A stretch of DNA of 64,000 bases, from NCBI GenBank assembly GCA_003993805.1, contig RSEF01000031.1, positions 52,706,420-52,770,419 of the forward strand, written 5' to 3'. Below are positions 1 through 11,056 of this stretch, in pieces (the stretch's first letter is position 1; every line of letters begins with the position of its first letter). The translations under genes were made by a program, and so were the position numbers. This stretch comes from Himantopus leucocephalus (lineage: Eukaryota; Chordata; Aves; Charadriiformes; Recurvirostridae). The notes beneath the pieces are model-generated. The model was not told the origin of the DNA. It did not search any database and worked only from the letters and a program-made list of their open reading frames with translations.

Positions 1-2058
1 AAAAATCAGACTGAATTTTTATTTTTTCCATAATTGGACCTGGTGACAAGATATTCTTTTCCTGCAACAGATTTATTGTTTCCAGTGTCTATGAAATCCA
101 CATTATTAGAAGGTGGTCGGTTTTTTTTTAAAACAAATATTCTGTACAATAGTCTTGCAATTTTGGATGGTGTCAGAACACAGGAGGAAAACGAGGCACA
201 GGAGTCTACAAGAGGCTCCAATCACTGCACCTAAGAATAAAGAAACAGACAATTGTAAAAGAATAAAAATTATTCTAACAAGAAAGTGTTGAAAAATAAA
301 AGGCACCGTACAGCCTACAGTTCTTGCCAGGAAACCATCTATCAGGAGACTACTAAAGAGGTATCATTTTTGGGAGTTTGCCAATGGGACCTGATGATAT
401 GCCAAAACAGGTGTCTTAACATTAGGACAAAAGATAAAAGCTCAGACACTTCAATAGTTTTCATCACTGGAAGCTGAGGAGCAAGAGTCCGCTCCTAAGA
501 GAGGAGTTATCCTTCTTTCCCTTGGCAGAAGGATACAGGAAGAACAGAAGGATACAACACATATATTTTAATCCATGTGAAACCAGATCAGAGCAACATT
601 AAACCCTGAACCACTGTCTTCGGAAGGGTTGTCACTGGGATGCTAAAAAGATTATTTTAAAGCCTACACTTATTTAGCTTACCCCTCCAAATGCAATGAA
701 ATATCATCCAGCAATTTGTTTTTTTGTTGTTGTTTTTGTTTTTGTGATTATACTAATGAGCTCCCGAGTTTGCAACACAGAGGATGACTTCAGGTCTGTG
801 GCTCAAAAGCTCTGGCTGTGCCTGGGTTGCCAGGTGGTTGCCTTCTGCCGCTTGGTCTGGTTTTCCAGCCCAAATCAGCACACTTCTGCTCTGTGCATCC
901 ACATTTCCTACAGAAACCTGAATGTATCTACGGGGGCTGCCAGGAGGAGGGTACATGCCTGAATCCTGTTATCGTGTGAGCTGACACGTGTCCACGTGCT
1001 ACCAGACCTGGGAGGCACTCGTGGACTTATCTCATGTGTCTGAGGTCTCGGAGTCATGATATTTTCCTACTTTGCCAGTGTGCTAGTGTATGTTCACAAG
1101 CACTTGTAAGGCTCACGTATGCTACAGTAATAGGCCTTAAAAATAGACAAAAGGCAGATTTATAAGCTGCTCATCAAAGAAATGGTCAAACAATTTTTGA
1201 CTTCTCTAAATTGCTCTACTCTTCTTTGTAAAAGAATAATTTTTAGTGGTGCAGATTGGCAAAAGTCTTAGACAGTAGTGACGTTTACCGATTTGTTTGA
1301 CTGTGGAATAGCCTATATCACCTACGAACAATTGCATATCCACTTCATACCCAGTCCACTGAGGTGAAGTAATTCACAGGAAGACATAAGTAGACTAGGA
1401 CAAATTCAAGGTAGATCTTTCCTCACAGATCCCTCTATGCTCCTTCCACTCCCACATTGGAAGGAACATCTGTCTATTTGATCTGAAACAGTATCTTATA
1501 GCTCTTTTAGTGAGTAAGACTACAAATTTTGATTAATTCACCAGCGTCTCTGTTTAACTTTTTCTAACAAGGTAGGTGACTGTCTACTGTAATCATCATT
1601 ACAAGGTTGGAATAATGGTGGCATATATCTTTGGTCTCCACCCAAATGCAGCATGTTTTGGTATCAAGGCTTCTTAATTAAAAGGATATTCAGTGACAAG
1701 CAAACTAACAGCACTTCACATTAAGCTGAATTATAATACCCAAACACTTTATTGTATTTCTGCCAGTTCCAGTAACTCTATAATTGCATCCGCATTCTGA
1801 CATGCTTCTGCTGATATCACAAATGCATTGTGGCATCTGAGTCAGAATCACACCCCTCATTTTGCTAAGCTGGAAACAAAAGGATAGCGCATGGAGAAAA
1901 TACTGGCTTTAAATGCTGAGTAAATATTGCTGGGTAAAGCATCACTGCGCAATAAAGAACATGCATCTGCAAAATGCCAAGTGAACAACCAGCCTGCAAG
2001 ACGGGGTCTGAATACCCGAAGGCGCTGATCGTTCTTAACCAACTTCATGTCTCCATAT
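1..2058. other. Gene-free AT-rich stretch
   Basis: No gene supported. On the minus strand around 230 a good splice-acceptor-like site (pyrimidines, then CTTAG) precedes short open frames and an AATAAA at 77-72. None of the frames is recognisable and the in-phase ones hit stops. A T/TG-rich tract lies at 718-746. Confidence 0.6.
718..746. repeat. T-rich (TTTTG)n tract
   Basis: T runs broken by single Gs; simple repeat. Confidence 0.85.
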
Positions 2059-2665
2059 CATAAAATCATAGAATGCTTTGGGTTGGAAGGGACCTTAAAA
2101 ATCATCTTGTTGCACCCTCCCTGCCCTGGGCAGGGACACCTCCCACCAGCCCAGGTTGCTCCAAGCCCCGTCCAACCTGGCCTTGAACACCTCCAGGGAT
2201 GGGGCAGCCACAGCTTCTCGGGGCAACCTGCCACAGGGGATCACCACCCTCAGAGTGAAAAAATTTTTCCTAATATCTCACGTAAATCTCCCCTCTTCCA
2301 GTTTAAAACTATTCCCCCTTGTCCTGTGGGTCCCCTCCCTGATCAAGAGTCCCTCCCCAGCTTTCCCGTAGCCNNNNNNNNNNNNNNNNNNNNNNNNNNN
2401 NNNNNNNNNNNNNNNNNNNNNNNNNNNNNNNNNNNNNNNNNNNNNNNNNNNNNNNNNNNNNNNNNNNNNNNNNGGACCTTGCACTTGGCCTTGTTGAACT
2501 TCATGATGTTCACACATGCCCATCTCTCCAGCCTGTCCAGGTCCCTCTGGATGACATCTCTTCCCTCTGGTGTGCCAACTGCTGTACACAACTTGGTGTC
2601 AGCAAATTTGCTGAGGGTGCACTTGATCCCAACATCCACGTCACCAACGAAGACGTTAAATAGTG
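2059..2665 (-). mobile_element. CR1 LINE, 5'-truncated, interrupted by assembly gap
   Basis: This is a CR1 non-LTR retrotransposon whose sense strand is the minus strand. Its 3' end, with the ATTCTATG-type tail and the GGTCCCTTCCAACC box in reverse complement, lies at 2059-2100. The 5' truncation is near 2665. On the minus strand, 2476-2660 encodes the reverse-transcriptase palm, including a [10 protein letters not shown] stretch. The usual FADD catalytic box reads FAD, then TKL, so one Asp codon is missing (about 2595-2612). The copy is therefore dead. The N run at 2374-2473 sits inside the element. Family assignment is secure; the exact CR1 subfamily is not determined. Confidence 0.95.
2374..2473. 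other. Assembly gap (100 N) inside CR1
   Basis: Exactly 100 Ns, the common placeholder for a gap of unknown size. The CR1 sequences on either side are not adjacent in the family consensus as I recall it. The true gap should hold roughly 400-500 bases of CR1 ORF2. Confidence 0.97.
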
Positions 2666-4233
2666 TATGACAGTTAAATATCACAAGTTACAACCTTCTG
2701 CCCTTCTTTGCCCAAAGTCACATCCCTTCCCTTGTGGCTTTCCCCTGCTTTTTCCTCCTGCACCACGCACCCTCACCCCCGTCTTTCCTCGGGCTGCCAC
2801 CACCCGTGATACCCAACATCTGGCCGCTGATGCTGCCGTTGTCCTGCATGCCAGTGGGGACACAGCTGGCCGGTGGTTTGCCTTGGCAGGAGGGGGTCAC
2901 CTGCGGTACGCCCAACTGCTGTGCAGGTGTACCAACCGCAGGATGGCAGGGGACCCGTTCTCTCAGAAATTTCTACCAAAGGTGCCCAGGCTCCAGGAGA
3001 AAGGTACGGCGTCCCCATCCTTCCTCCCAGCATTTTCTGCTGGCTGCTGTTTTCTGCTTTTTTTCACTTTATTTTTCACTTTTCTCCTGAAATGGCTTTG
3101 TTTCTTTTAAAAGGGCAATTGTTGGATAGTTAATGGTGGCATTAACAGCTCAAGAGGAAAATGGGAGAGAAAGCGGAGAGGGGGTGCTGGGCAGAAGAAG
3201 AAACACTGATGGCAAGGCCACAGAAAATTACTGGTAAGTGGTGTCTGGGTTTGACCTACAGATCAGGTATATAGAGCACTTTTTCTTAGAGAAAGGAATG
3301 ATAGCTACTTACCAAAACTCTGTCAGTTGTAAGTCTCTTATGTTGGGTATAAAAGCCTGGCTGCGGAGAAAGACCACTTATCTTTTACTCGCGACAGTCC
3401 AAAAAAGAAATGGCAGCTCGCAAGAACACCTCTTCAGTTTTTACTGCTAGCTGGATCAGCCTCATAAATGCCTAAACTCATATATAAAAATGTTAATGTT
3501 TTCCAATTGCTATTCTGAATTTATATTTATTGCAATACAAGGTATCCATTAGCACATCTATCACTGGTAAATTTGTTACTGCTTCAAATATACAGTACAT
3601 AACGTTGCAGCAATTTCATTTTACAAGCTAATAATGTACTGTAATGTAGCTTACAATATCATGTAGATGTATTTGATTAGGGAGGTTCAACAGTCAGTCA
3701 GGTTGAATAGTGGATTATACGAGAATCAAGTTTTTAACTTATTTACTGTACAAATGAACAGCTTTGGTGCACATTAAATGTGTTAATTTAACAGGTGTGT
3801 CGTTTTATTTCCTCAAATATTCGTCGAAGAGGAACAAATGTTATTTTGACTCAAACTGAAGCACAGTAGACCTAGAATGTTTTTGACACTTGATGTGTTT
3901 ATCCTTTAAAAGAAAGTCATAATTGTATTTAATTGTTTTCTAAATTTACTTAACTGCTGCATTCCACTGGCTGCAGTAACTTCCCGAGAGCAGGAGATGT
4001 AACTAAAATATGTTTTCCTGAAATGTTATAAAAATACAGAAATAGGCCTTTTTTTCAAACAAACCCAAGCTTCAAACACACACTGCCTAGGAGATGATTT
4101 TCTGGAAAAGTTTTGCACTTTGTTGAAAAAAGTGGTGTCACCCTTCCTACGTGGTTTTACCGAAACTTACAGCTGTGCGCTGTGCAGGTTGGCAATGTCT
4201 GCTGTGCCACCTGCAAGGCACAGGGTGCCTTGA
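2666..4233. other. Gene-free stretch, GC-rich then AT-rich
   Basis: 2680-3110 is GC-rich and open in several frames on both strands, which reflects composition rather than coding. The remainder is AT-rich with the possible TATA box at 3348. No repeat family recognised. Confidence 0.55.
3348..3355 (+). promoter_or_regulatory. Possible TATA box (solo LTR or orphan promoter)
   Basis: GGGTATAAAAGCCTGGCTGC is a textbook TATA context. A G/C-containing region lies about 25-30 bases downstream, where a start would fall (near 3380). No gene follows. A TGTCTGGGTTTGACC stretch about 110 bases upstream could be the 5' end of an avian retroviral LTR, but I could not match it to a family or find the 3' end. 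Chance occurrence is quite possible. Confidence 0.25.
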
Positions 4234-4510
4234 GTCATAGAATCATAGAATTGTTGAGGTTGGAAGGGACCTTTAAGATCATCTAGTCCAACCATTAACC
4301 TAACCTGACAAAACCACATCTAAACCATATCCCCAAGTACCACCTCTGCCCTTTCTTTAAACACCTCCAGGGATGGCGAATCCACCCCCTCCCTGGGCAG
4401 CCTATTCCAATGTTGAATCACCCTTTCAGTGAAAAAATTTTTCCTAATATCCTACCGAAACCTCTCCTGGCTTAACTTGAACCCACTACCTCTCGTCCTC
4501 ACGCAACTCT
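4234..4510 (-). mobile_element. CR1 LINE 3' fragment
   Basis: Reverse-complement CR1 tail. It starts with two ATTCTATGA-type tail units at 4234-4252, followed by the GGAAGGGACC box and the antisense of the ORF2 C-terminus. Similarity fades at about 4500-4520, which marks the 5' truncation. It has the same orientation as the copy at 2.06-2.67 kb but a different tail region, so it is a separate insertion of another CR1 type. Confidence 0.93.
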
Positions 4511-5712
4511 TCTTTCTGCAGGTCCCCTTGGATGGGAGTGTGACACCTCCAGTGGACTGAAAGGTAGGGTGGGATTGGTATGAATTAATATTTGGCTTCC
4601 TATTCCACCAACCATTGCACCATGAAAAAAAAAACCAGGGCTGTGTTTTAAGAAAGGCTCCTACCAGGATTTCAAAAGCATTCTTGAAAACTTGTTTTTG
4701 AAACTGTGCCTTTTTGAAAGGGCATAGGTGCGTGGAGATCAATCTGTAAATCCTCCCAGGGACTTACCTGCACCCTCTGGAGCCTGCAGCCGGTGCGTCA
4801 TGTGGATCGGAGACTGCTGTAGGCTCCTGGTCTTTACCACCCAGGTCAGAAGAGACACCATCAGATACAGCGGTGGTGCAGACCATGGCAAGACCCAAAG
4901 ACTGGCTTGTGGTGGGTGAGAGGCTGATGCCTGCTTCGGTTCCTAACTCACACCAGTAGCAAGCTCATCTGGGGCAGCTCTTTTGCATGCAATCGGATAA
5001 AACATGGGAAACACTTTCATAAGGGTATATTTGCAGAACTGCATATAGGCAGTGATTTTTTTAAAATCATGTCCAAAGGTATTGTCTTTGGAACGCATGT
5101 TTATGTTGAGTTTTACTGCTTAGGTAACTATACTCAACTAAGAAGTCAGAAGTTATTAGGCTAAATCAATCACTGGTAAAATTCCATGCTCAACGTTGTG
5201 TTTGTACGTCCATGAAAAATATGAAGAAGCGTTTTAGCTCCCTAATCCACTCCTGCTCCTTGCAGTACATTCCAGCTGAGAAATGGGACACAACAGGAAA
5301 TAGTTTACAATTTTTTTATGTGAAAGGGGACTATAACTGTCACTTGTGTTTAGCTTATAGTTTCCCGAGTTTTGCCAGTCTTTGAGCCCATTCAGATAGG
5401 ATAGCTTTTAATTTAGCTGTCGTCATTCATAAACTACCCACATGAGTATTGCGGCAGGGAAAAATTACATGAATGACTTCTGGAAACACTGACTTCCTAA
5501 GGACTGTTATGAGAAGTAATATTACATTATATCTGCAGTCATCTTTGGTACAAGGGATCAGCGGAGAGCTAAGGGAAAGAGTTTGACACACAGAGCAGCG
5601 TTACTGGAAAGGGAAGCTAACTTATACAGTGTTAATGAAGAGAAGTATTTTTCCTTTGTCATAAATTGAAGTGACATGCGAGGGTGGCCCTTAAAAATCC
5701 TCCATTTACTCC

Positions 5713-5803
5713 CCCAGGGCAAAATCTCTTAATGGGCTAGGTCCAATTTCACTAAAGGCGATGGAGATTCTTAATTGGCTCCAATAGGCTTTAGATCAAG
5801 GCC
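5713..5803. mobile_element. Possible palindromic MITE relic
   Basis: CAGGGCAAAATCTCTTAATG, GGTCCAATTTCACTAAAGGC and, at the right end, GGCTCCAATAGGCTTTAGAT followed by CAAGGCC. The right end resembles the GACTTCAATGGGCTTTGGAT arm of these palindromes. Weak on the left side. Confidence 0.4.
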
Positions 5804-7023
5804 ACAGAAGTTATACGGATCAAAATATTTTCAGCAATCTAGATGGATGGCAAGAAGTGGCCGCGGTGGTAACGCTTGTGCGAACAGTTTGTGCTTTTGT
5901 TCTGCTGTTTCACTGTGGGGAAAAACCACGTTTGTAGTTTATTTCTCTGTCCAACAGACACCTACAGCTTTCTAATGTCATGCAGAGGACACTAATGCAA
6001 TATATTATGCATGCTATCTATGTTCTGCTATGCCATTGGCTTTCACCTCGCCTCATTTGTCTATTGAGTCTAGAAGGTGGTTGAGGGGTGATGAGAAGGG
6101 AAATACCCCAAATCTGTCAGAATTACTTAGACATGTTGATATGTTTTGAAAAAAATGAGTATTCATTGCCGTGCATTGCTTTTCCAAGGTAAATTTCTGA
6201 AGTGGCACGTGTTATATTCTTTAAATGTGCACAATGACATTGATCAGCCTCTGTTTTATTACTTTTCCAGGTACAGTATCAATAACATGTTATTAACCTA
6301 TGTTCATTAAAGAGAGACATTAACATTCTCAGGAAAAAAGTACTGTATCTTCCCTGATCTACATTTTCCATTTCTGATTTTGGTTTGCATATTTATTCCA
6401 TATTCCATCTGTCCTCTCTATGCTTTATTAATGTACTTTCATCATGAGATAAAACAAGTACAGTAGGAATAGACTAAGCACTGAGACTAAAGAGCACACA
6501 ATCCTATCCACGGTGGAATTGTCTGCACCCACGCAGTACCGTGTGTATTTTCCTAAGTCGAGACAAGATTTTAAATGAAAATACCCAGTCTTTTCTGGAT
6601 CTGATTCATGCAATTTACTGAATGATATTCTTGTGAGTTTCCTTATCCTGTTTTACTCCTTTTTTCTGCAAAAAGAAAATAAAGGGAAAGACTTTACTTG
6701 AAAACATTGTGACAGCTTTTATTATGGTGTTAAAAAGAAAAGGAGCTGCTGACTATTAGCCTGAATGATTAATATCCTGTACAATTTAGCCTGAGATGGG
6801 CAAACAACATATTCTGAAATCCTTGTTTGCCTAAAGTTCTTGGACCTCTGCTATTCAATGCTGTTTTTTTTTTTTTTACATTTCATAACACAGAATAACA
6901 TAACAAAGCTTCCATCTCACCATTGTAGCTCATTTCACAGAACTTCTCTGTGTAAGGAAAAATATTTTTGTATACAGCATTTTTAGAACTGTTTCCACTT
7001 AAAACATATCCCTATTGATCCAT

Positions 7024-7065
7024 GAAACCCCTAAAACTGTTCAGGAAACCCCTAAAACTGCTCGT
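7024..7065 (+). repeat. 21-bp tandem duplication
   Basis: Two adjacent copies of GAAACCCCTAAAACTGTTCAG, the second differing at 2-3 terminal positions. Confidence 0.9.
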
Positions 7066-7820
7066 GTTTCCTAATCAAAGAAAAATAATGTCACTACTGA
7101 AATAAACACCTTTTTGAACATCTCATTATCATTTCAGAAAAGAAAATGAATAGTAAATTCCGTGCTGTCTTGGCTAATTTGTAGTGTGAAGATGTCACCA
7201 GATGTTAAGTTTTCAAGTTTCTTGTTTGCAGCAACTCTTTTCGGACTTGGGCAGCAGTCGCTTGTGTGCTATAGGCCCTCTCTCTTGCTTCCAAACTCCT
7301 GTAAATTAATAAAGTAAAATGCACTTGCCTCTGCCAGTAAAACAGAAAACAAAAATAAACTCTCTGAAGGCTCCATATCCTCTGGTCTGAAATAAGAGGG
7401 AGATAAAACAATTAATTTAATTAGGACTCAAAATAAAATCTGAAAAATATCCTCTAAGAACTTGCCCAAAGGATAAAGCACAGAAAAACAAAGAATACAA
7501 TGGAGGCAACAGTTTTTTTTTTCCTCTATGTGTATCTTTGTTTTCTTTTTATGCAAAAACAAGTGATGAACTTTGGATGTACTTTAGCCTGCTCTTTTCT
7601 TCTTTTTTTTTTAGAGACTCCATCATATCCCCTGCTTCCTGTGAAGCGAACAGGGTACTGCAAATAGTCCTAATCCGAAACAACGCTGTTTTGCTCCTTT
7701 GGAGAGGGACTGAAAAACAGAAACAAACCACCACACGGTCAAAGGAAATGCAGATAAGTATGTAACAGAACGGATAGCGAATCCAATTGAAGGAATTGTC
7801 TCTTCTTCTCCTGTTCTCTT

Positions 7821-7838
7821 GTACACACACACACACAC
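7821..7838. repeat. (CA)n microsatellite
   Basis: About eight perfect CA units. Confidence 0.95.
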
Positions 7839-7964
7839 TCATCTACACACTTGATTTATTTGTGAATTGGTGTCTTCTAAATGTAGAATTTTGCATAGCT
7901 GAAAGGCAATTAAACAGAACAGCTTGAAGCTGCCAATCACTCCAACTACCAACAGAAGCATCCG

Positions 7965-8046
7965 CTATCAAAGCAAATAATGTAAATGTACAAAAAAAAA
8001 TACATTCTATCAAAGTAAATAATGTAAACATGCAAGTAAAAAATAA
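7965..8046 (+). repeat. 42-bp tandem duplication
   Basis: CTATCAAAGCAAATAATGTA at 7965 recurs at 8007 with one change. Both copies run into TGTAAA and A-rich ends. Period 42. Confidence 0.85.
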
Positions 8047-8443
8047 GCTTGTTTATCATCTGTCATAGGAAAGTATGCATTTTTTAGCCCTCCCCCCTCA
8101 GTATATGTCTTTTTATATTTCATTACATTAATTTGTCCATGTATCTGACATGGAAGGTAAGAAACAATAACAGAAGTTAGCTTTTCTGCACACTCTTCTG
8201 TTGGGGAAGCATACAACTGTTATTGCGGGTTGGTTCTTTTTTTTTTGGCTTCTGGTGTACAAATAAATTGACAGTCACAGCTTATCATCACTTAAAGATG
8301 CATGTGCATGCTGGAGTTTACTGAAACATGATTGGCTGCTACATAAATCAATCTGATAGAGATCGGTCCCATGAAAAAAAGATAAATCATTAGCCTGTGC
8401 TTTTGGAATGTAATTCATTTTAGATAGTGATTATTGATGATTT

Positions 8444-8508
8444 CATTCCACTGGTACATGTACATGTCTAGACCATGTTTTTCTATAAAATGTTAAAACA
8501 GTGGAATG
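8444..8508. repeat. Inverted repeat, 10-bp arms
   Basis: CATTCCACTG at 8444-8453 and its exact reverse complement at 8499-8508. The loop begins with a 12-base palindrome, ACATGTACATGT. Confidence 0.8.
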
Positions 8509-8819
8509 TGTTCATTTCAAGAAAGACCATGAAGAAATAATTATTAAACGCTTGTTATTGCAACACTCACGATGTAAAATTTTCATGCAGAAAACTTGCT
8601 TTCTTTTAAAGTCAAATTCATGGCTCTAACAGCAATTATAATTTAGCCCTCTACCTCGCATGCAGCATTTTCTTGTGTATCATCACCAGAGGTTTTTCTC
8701 CACCAGAATAAAGGTTCTGTGCAGGCACGTTCATGTGGCCTCATTATGGTGACGCTGGATTTTGCTGGTGTGCAGTATGTCAGACTCAGCCATTCACTCA
8801 AACATCCTCAAATTGTGCT

Positions 8820-8848
8820 GGTTAAGCCAAACTGGCTTTGGCTTTAAC
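8820..8848. repeat. Short hairpin-forming inverted repeat
   Basis: GGTTAAGCCAAA and TTTGGCTTTAACC pair with one bulged base across a 5-base loop. Too short for a microRNA precursor. Confidence 0.75.
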
Positions 8849-9768
8849 CCATGTGACCAAGGGGAATTTCTTTGCTTGTGCAATGATTTGATTTCATATT
8901 AGTTGGTGGCTAAACATGTGGCTATTTTCTTTTGTACCGTGAATCATGACGATGGTAACAAAATGGACTTTGAGAGCATCTCATATAGACACCTAATGGT
9001 TTCTCACAGCACCCTGGTAAAGGAGGTGAGCCATTTTGCAGACGTGGAGTATAAGCCAGAGAACGATACTGATTTATCAAGAACTCATAGCAAGTCAGTG
9101 GTAGAAGGATATTTCTGAAACATAACCCTGACCTCTTTCCTTTCAATGTGTTTTAAGCACTCAGTCACATGCAAGTTCTGCGCAAGCTGAAATTCAGTCC
9201 CTCAGCAAGGAAAATGATATGTTCTTAATATTTTCTATGCAACTTTTACTTGGTTTCAGCTTCCTTTCTCTCTCCTCCACCTCTTTTTCAAACTGAACAA
9301 AGCATACATTCCTTCCAGAAGGCAATCTCATCTACAATAAGTCAGTTTTGACATTATCAGAGCCAAAAAATGAAGCATCCTGAAAAACATCTTAAAATAT
9401 GAAAAACATTTTATTATGGCTAATTCAAAATCAGCCAAACAGAATCTTACCAAACTTTCCAGAAGAATTTACCTTCAGGCTGAGAACAAGCATGGAAAAT
9501 TCAGGGCCGTTCCTCAAATGTTTACTCTTACTGACCTCACCTCCCTGTAGAAAGCACAGAGGGGCAAATGAAAGATGAGCACAGCGCTCTCACAGTGGAG
9601 GAGATCTCAGTCTCTCGAGAAACGTTCACCGTGGAGGAACTGAGTAGTAGTACTGAGTTGGGTAAAACTCCCAAGTCCACTGTAAAAATATTTCTGCAAC
9701 TATTTCCTCTGGAGGCCATAGATTTTCAAGCCTGCACCTTATTTTGGGAAGATACTTTCTGAACTTGT

Positions 9769-9800
9769 ATGTCTCTCTGTCTGTCTGTCCATCCGTCTCT
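9769..9800. repeat. (TCTG)n microsatellite
   Basis: Several TCTG units degrading into TCCATCCG. Confidence 0.85.
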
Positions 9801-10047
9801 TTTTCCAGCAGGCTACTCTGAGAGGACATTTTTTCCTTCCTGGTGACCTGGCTGCTGCTGGCAGGTTTCTCTGCTGTGTCCTCATAAGCTGCGTATGGGA
9901 GGCCCATAAAGCAAGCTCAAAGAGCAGAATTTTTCACTCGTTCACAGAAATCCTCCAGTTTTGCCGCAGATGTTTTTCTGCCATTCTTTGTATCTCCACT
10001 TTCTGCTTATACTGCAGAGCTCCATTCCCATTGGTTTTCAATGAATA

Positions 10048-10126
10048 GAGAGCTGGAGGAAAGAGGAAAGGAAGGGGAAGGAGTGGAAAAAGGAAAGGAA
10101 AAAAGCAAGGAAATTGCAGAGGGAAA
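10048..10126. repeat. Purine-rich tract
   Basis: About 80 bases almost entirely A and G on the plus strand (AGGAAAG and GGAAGG units). A matching open frame here is only a composition effect. Confidence 0.85.
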
Positions 10127-10889
10127 ATCTGTAATTTTCTGCAATTCCCAACAGGCACTAACAGCAGTGTCATTTTTTTTCGTGGCCTTGGGGACACTTG
10201 CATTTGAGCAATCACCATCTTCTTGAAAATCTTGAGACAATCAGGTTGTTTAAATTGGCTTGTTTTAAATGGGTATAAATTTAGCATCACTTACACAGGG
10301 TCTGGGTATTAGCCCAAGGACACCTTGCTTTTGTATCATTGGTTCTGTCATTTTCCGACTTCCCAAAGATTACAGGATTGTTTGCTATTTTGACAGAAAA
10401 CCCACACAACATACATTTATTTCCAATGAAAAAGAAATAAATATAGCTCTGTTATGGTTGTGTAACAATAAGGTTATTCTAGGAACTAATTGATCATTCA
10501 GTGTGTCTGATTTCATTATATCTGACACCGCCGAAAAAGATTATGCTAACTACTAGTAGTGTGTTCAGAGTGAAATACTTAACAATATTCTTGGAAAATG
10601 CATTTGTGTAGGCATCTTTTGCGGGGAGGGGGAAAATCAAACTTATTGTTCTGAGTTCTGCAACCAGAATTAAAAGTTAGTCTTTGCTGGGCACTAGGTT
10701 TATGGAAGTCTTTGAATGCCACAAACTTTTTCCAAGTGATGTTTTATAGAATTGCTTTTAAAAACCCCAGAGGGTAAATAGTATTCTCAGAATAAACAGA
10801 AAAATGCTGACCTTGTCAGATTTAGCTGCTGAAAGCCAAGCTGTTTTAAGACTTGGAGGATCAAGGGTCATGGTTATAAACAACACAGA

Positions 10890-10924
10890 TAAAAAGAAAG
10901 AAAGGAAGGAAAAAAGAAAGAAAG
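10890..10924. repeat. (GAAA)n microsatellite
   Basis: GAAA and GGAA units over about 35 bases. Confidence 0.9.
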
Positions 10925-11003
10925 CTAGAAGTAAAAAAGAACTACACAGTGAATATAAGTAATAAATACGTTGACCTTGACAAGAAGGGAATGAGATATT
11001 TAT

Positions 11004-11056
11004 GCAAAAGGCAGCGAAGGGGGGAGAGAAGGCAGGGAGAGGAAGAAGAGAAAGTG
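11004..11056. repeat. Purine-rich tract
   Basis: G/A-rich stretch with GGGGGGAG and GGAAGAAGAG segments. Confidence 0.75.

Larger units (their letters stand above)
4511..8443. other. Gene-free AT-rich stretch
   Basis: Unique AT-rich sequence with a possible MITE relic, two tandem duplications and a CA microsatellite, all listed separately. I see no gene. Confidence 0.6.

Noticed and set aside
1..234. Terminal-exon-like segment on the minus strand with acceptor-like site at 231 and AATAAA at 77-72
   Set aside because: The frames directly after the acceptor hit stops, the open ones have no recognisable domain, and no matching upstream exon was found to the right.
2667..3110. 147-codon plus frame
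   Set aside because: GC-rich segment open in several frames on both strands; low-complexity, unrecognised translation.
8444..8508. Possible microRNA hairpin
   Set aside because: Only 10 paired bases around a 45-base loop; not a microRNA precursor shape, and no known microRNA seed recognised.
8820..8848. Small hairpin as RNA gene
   Set aside because: Stem of about 12 pairs is far too short.
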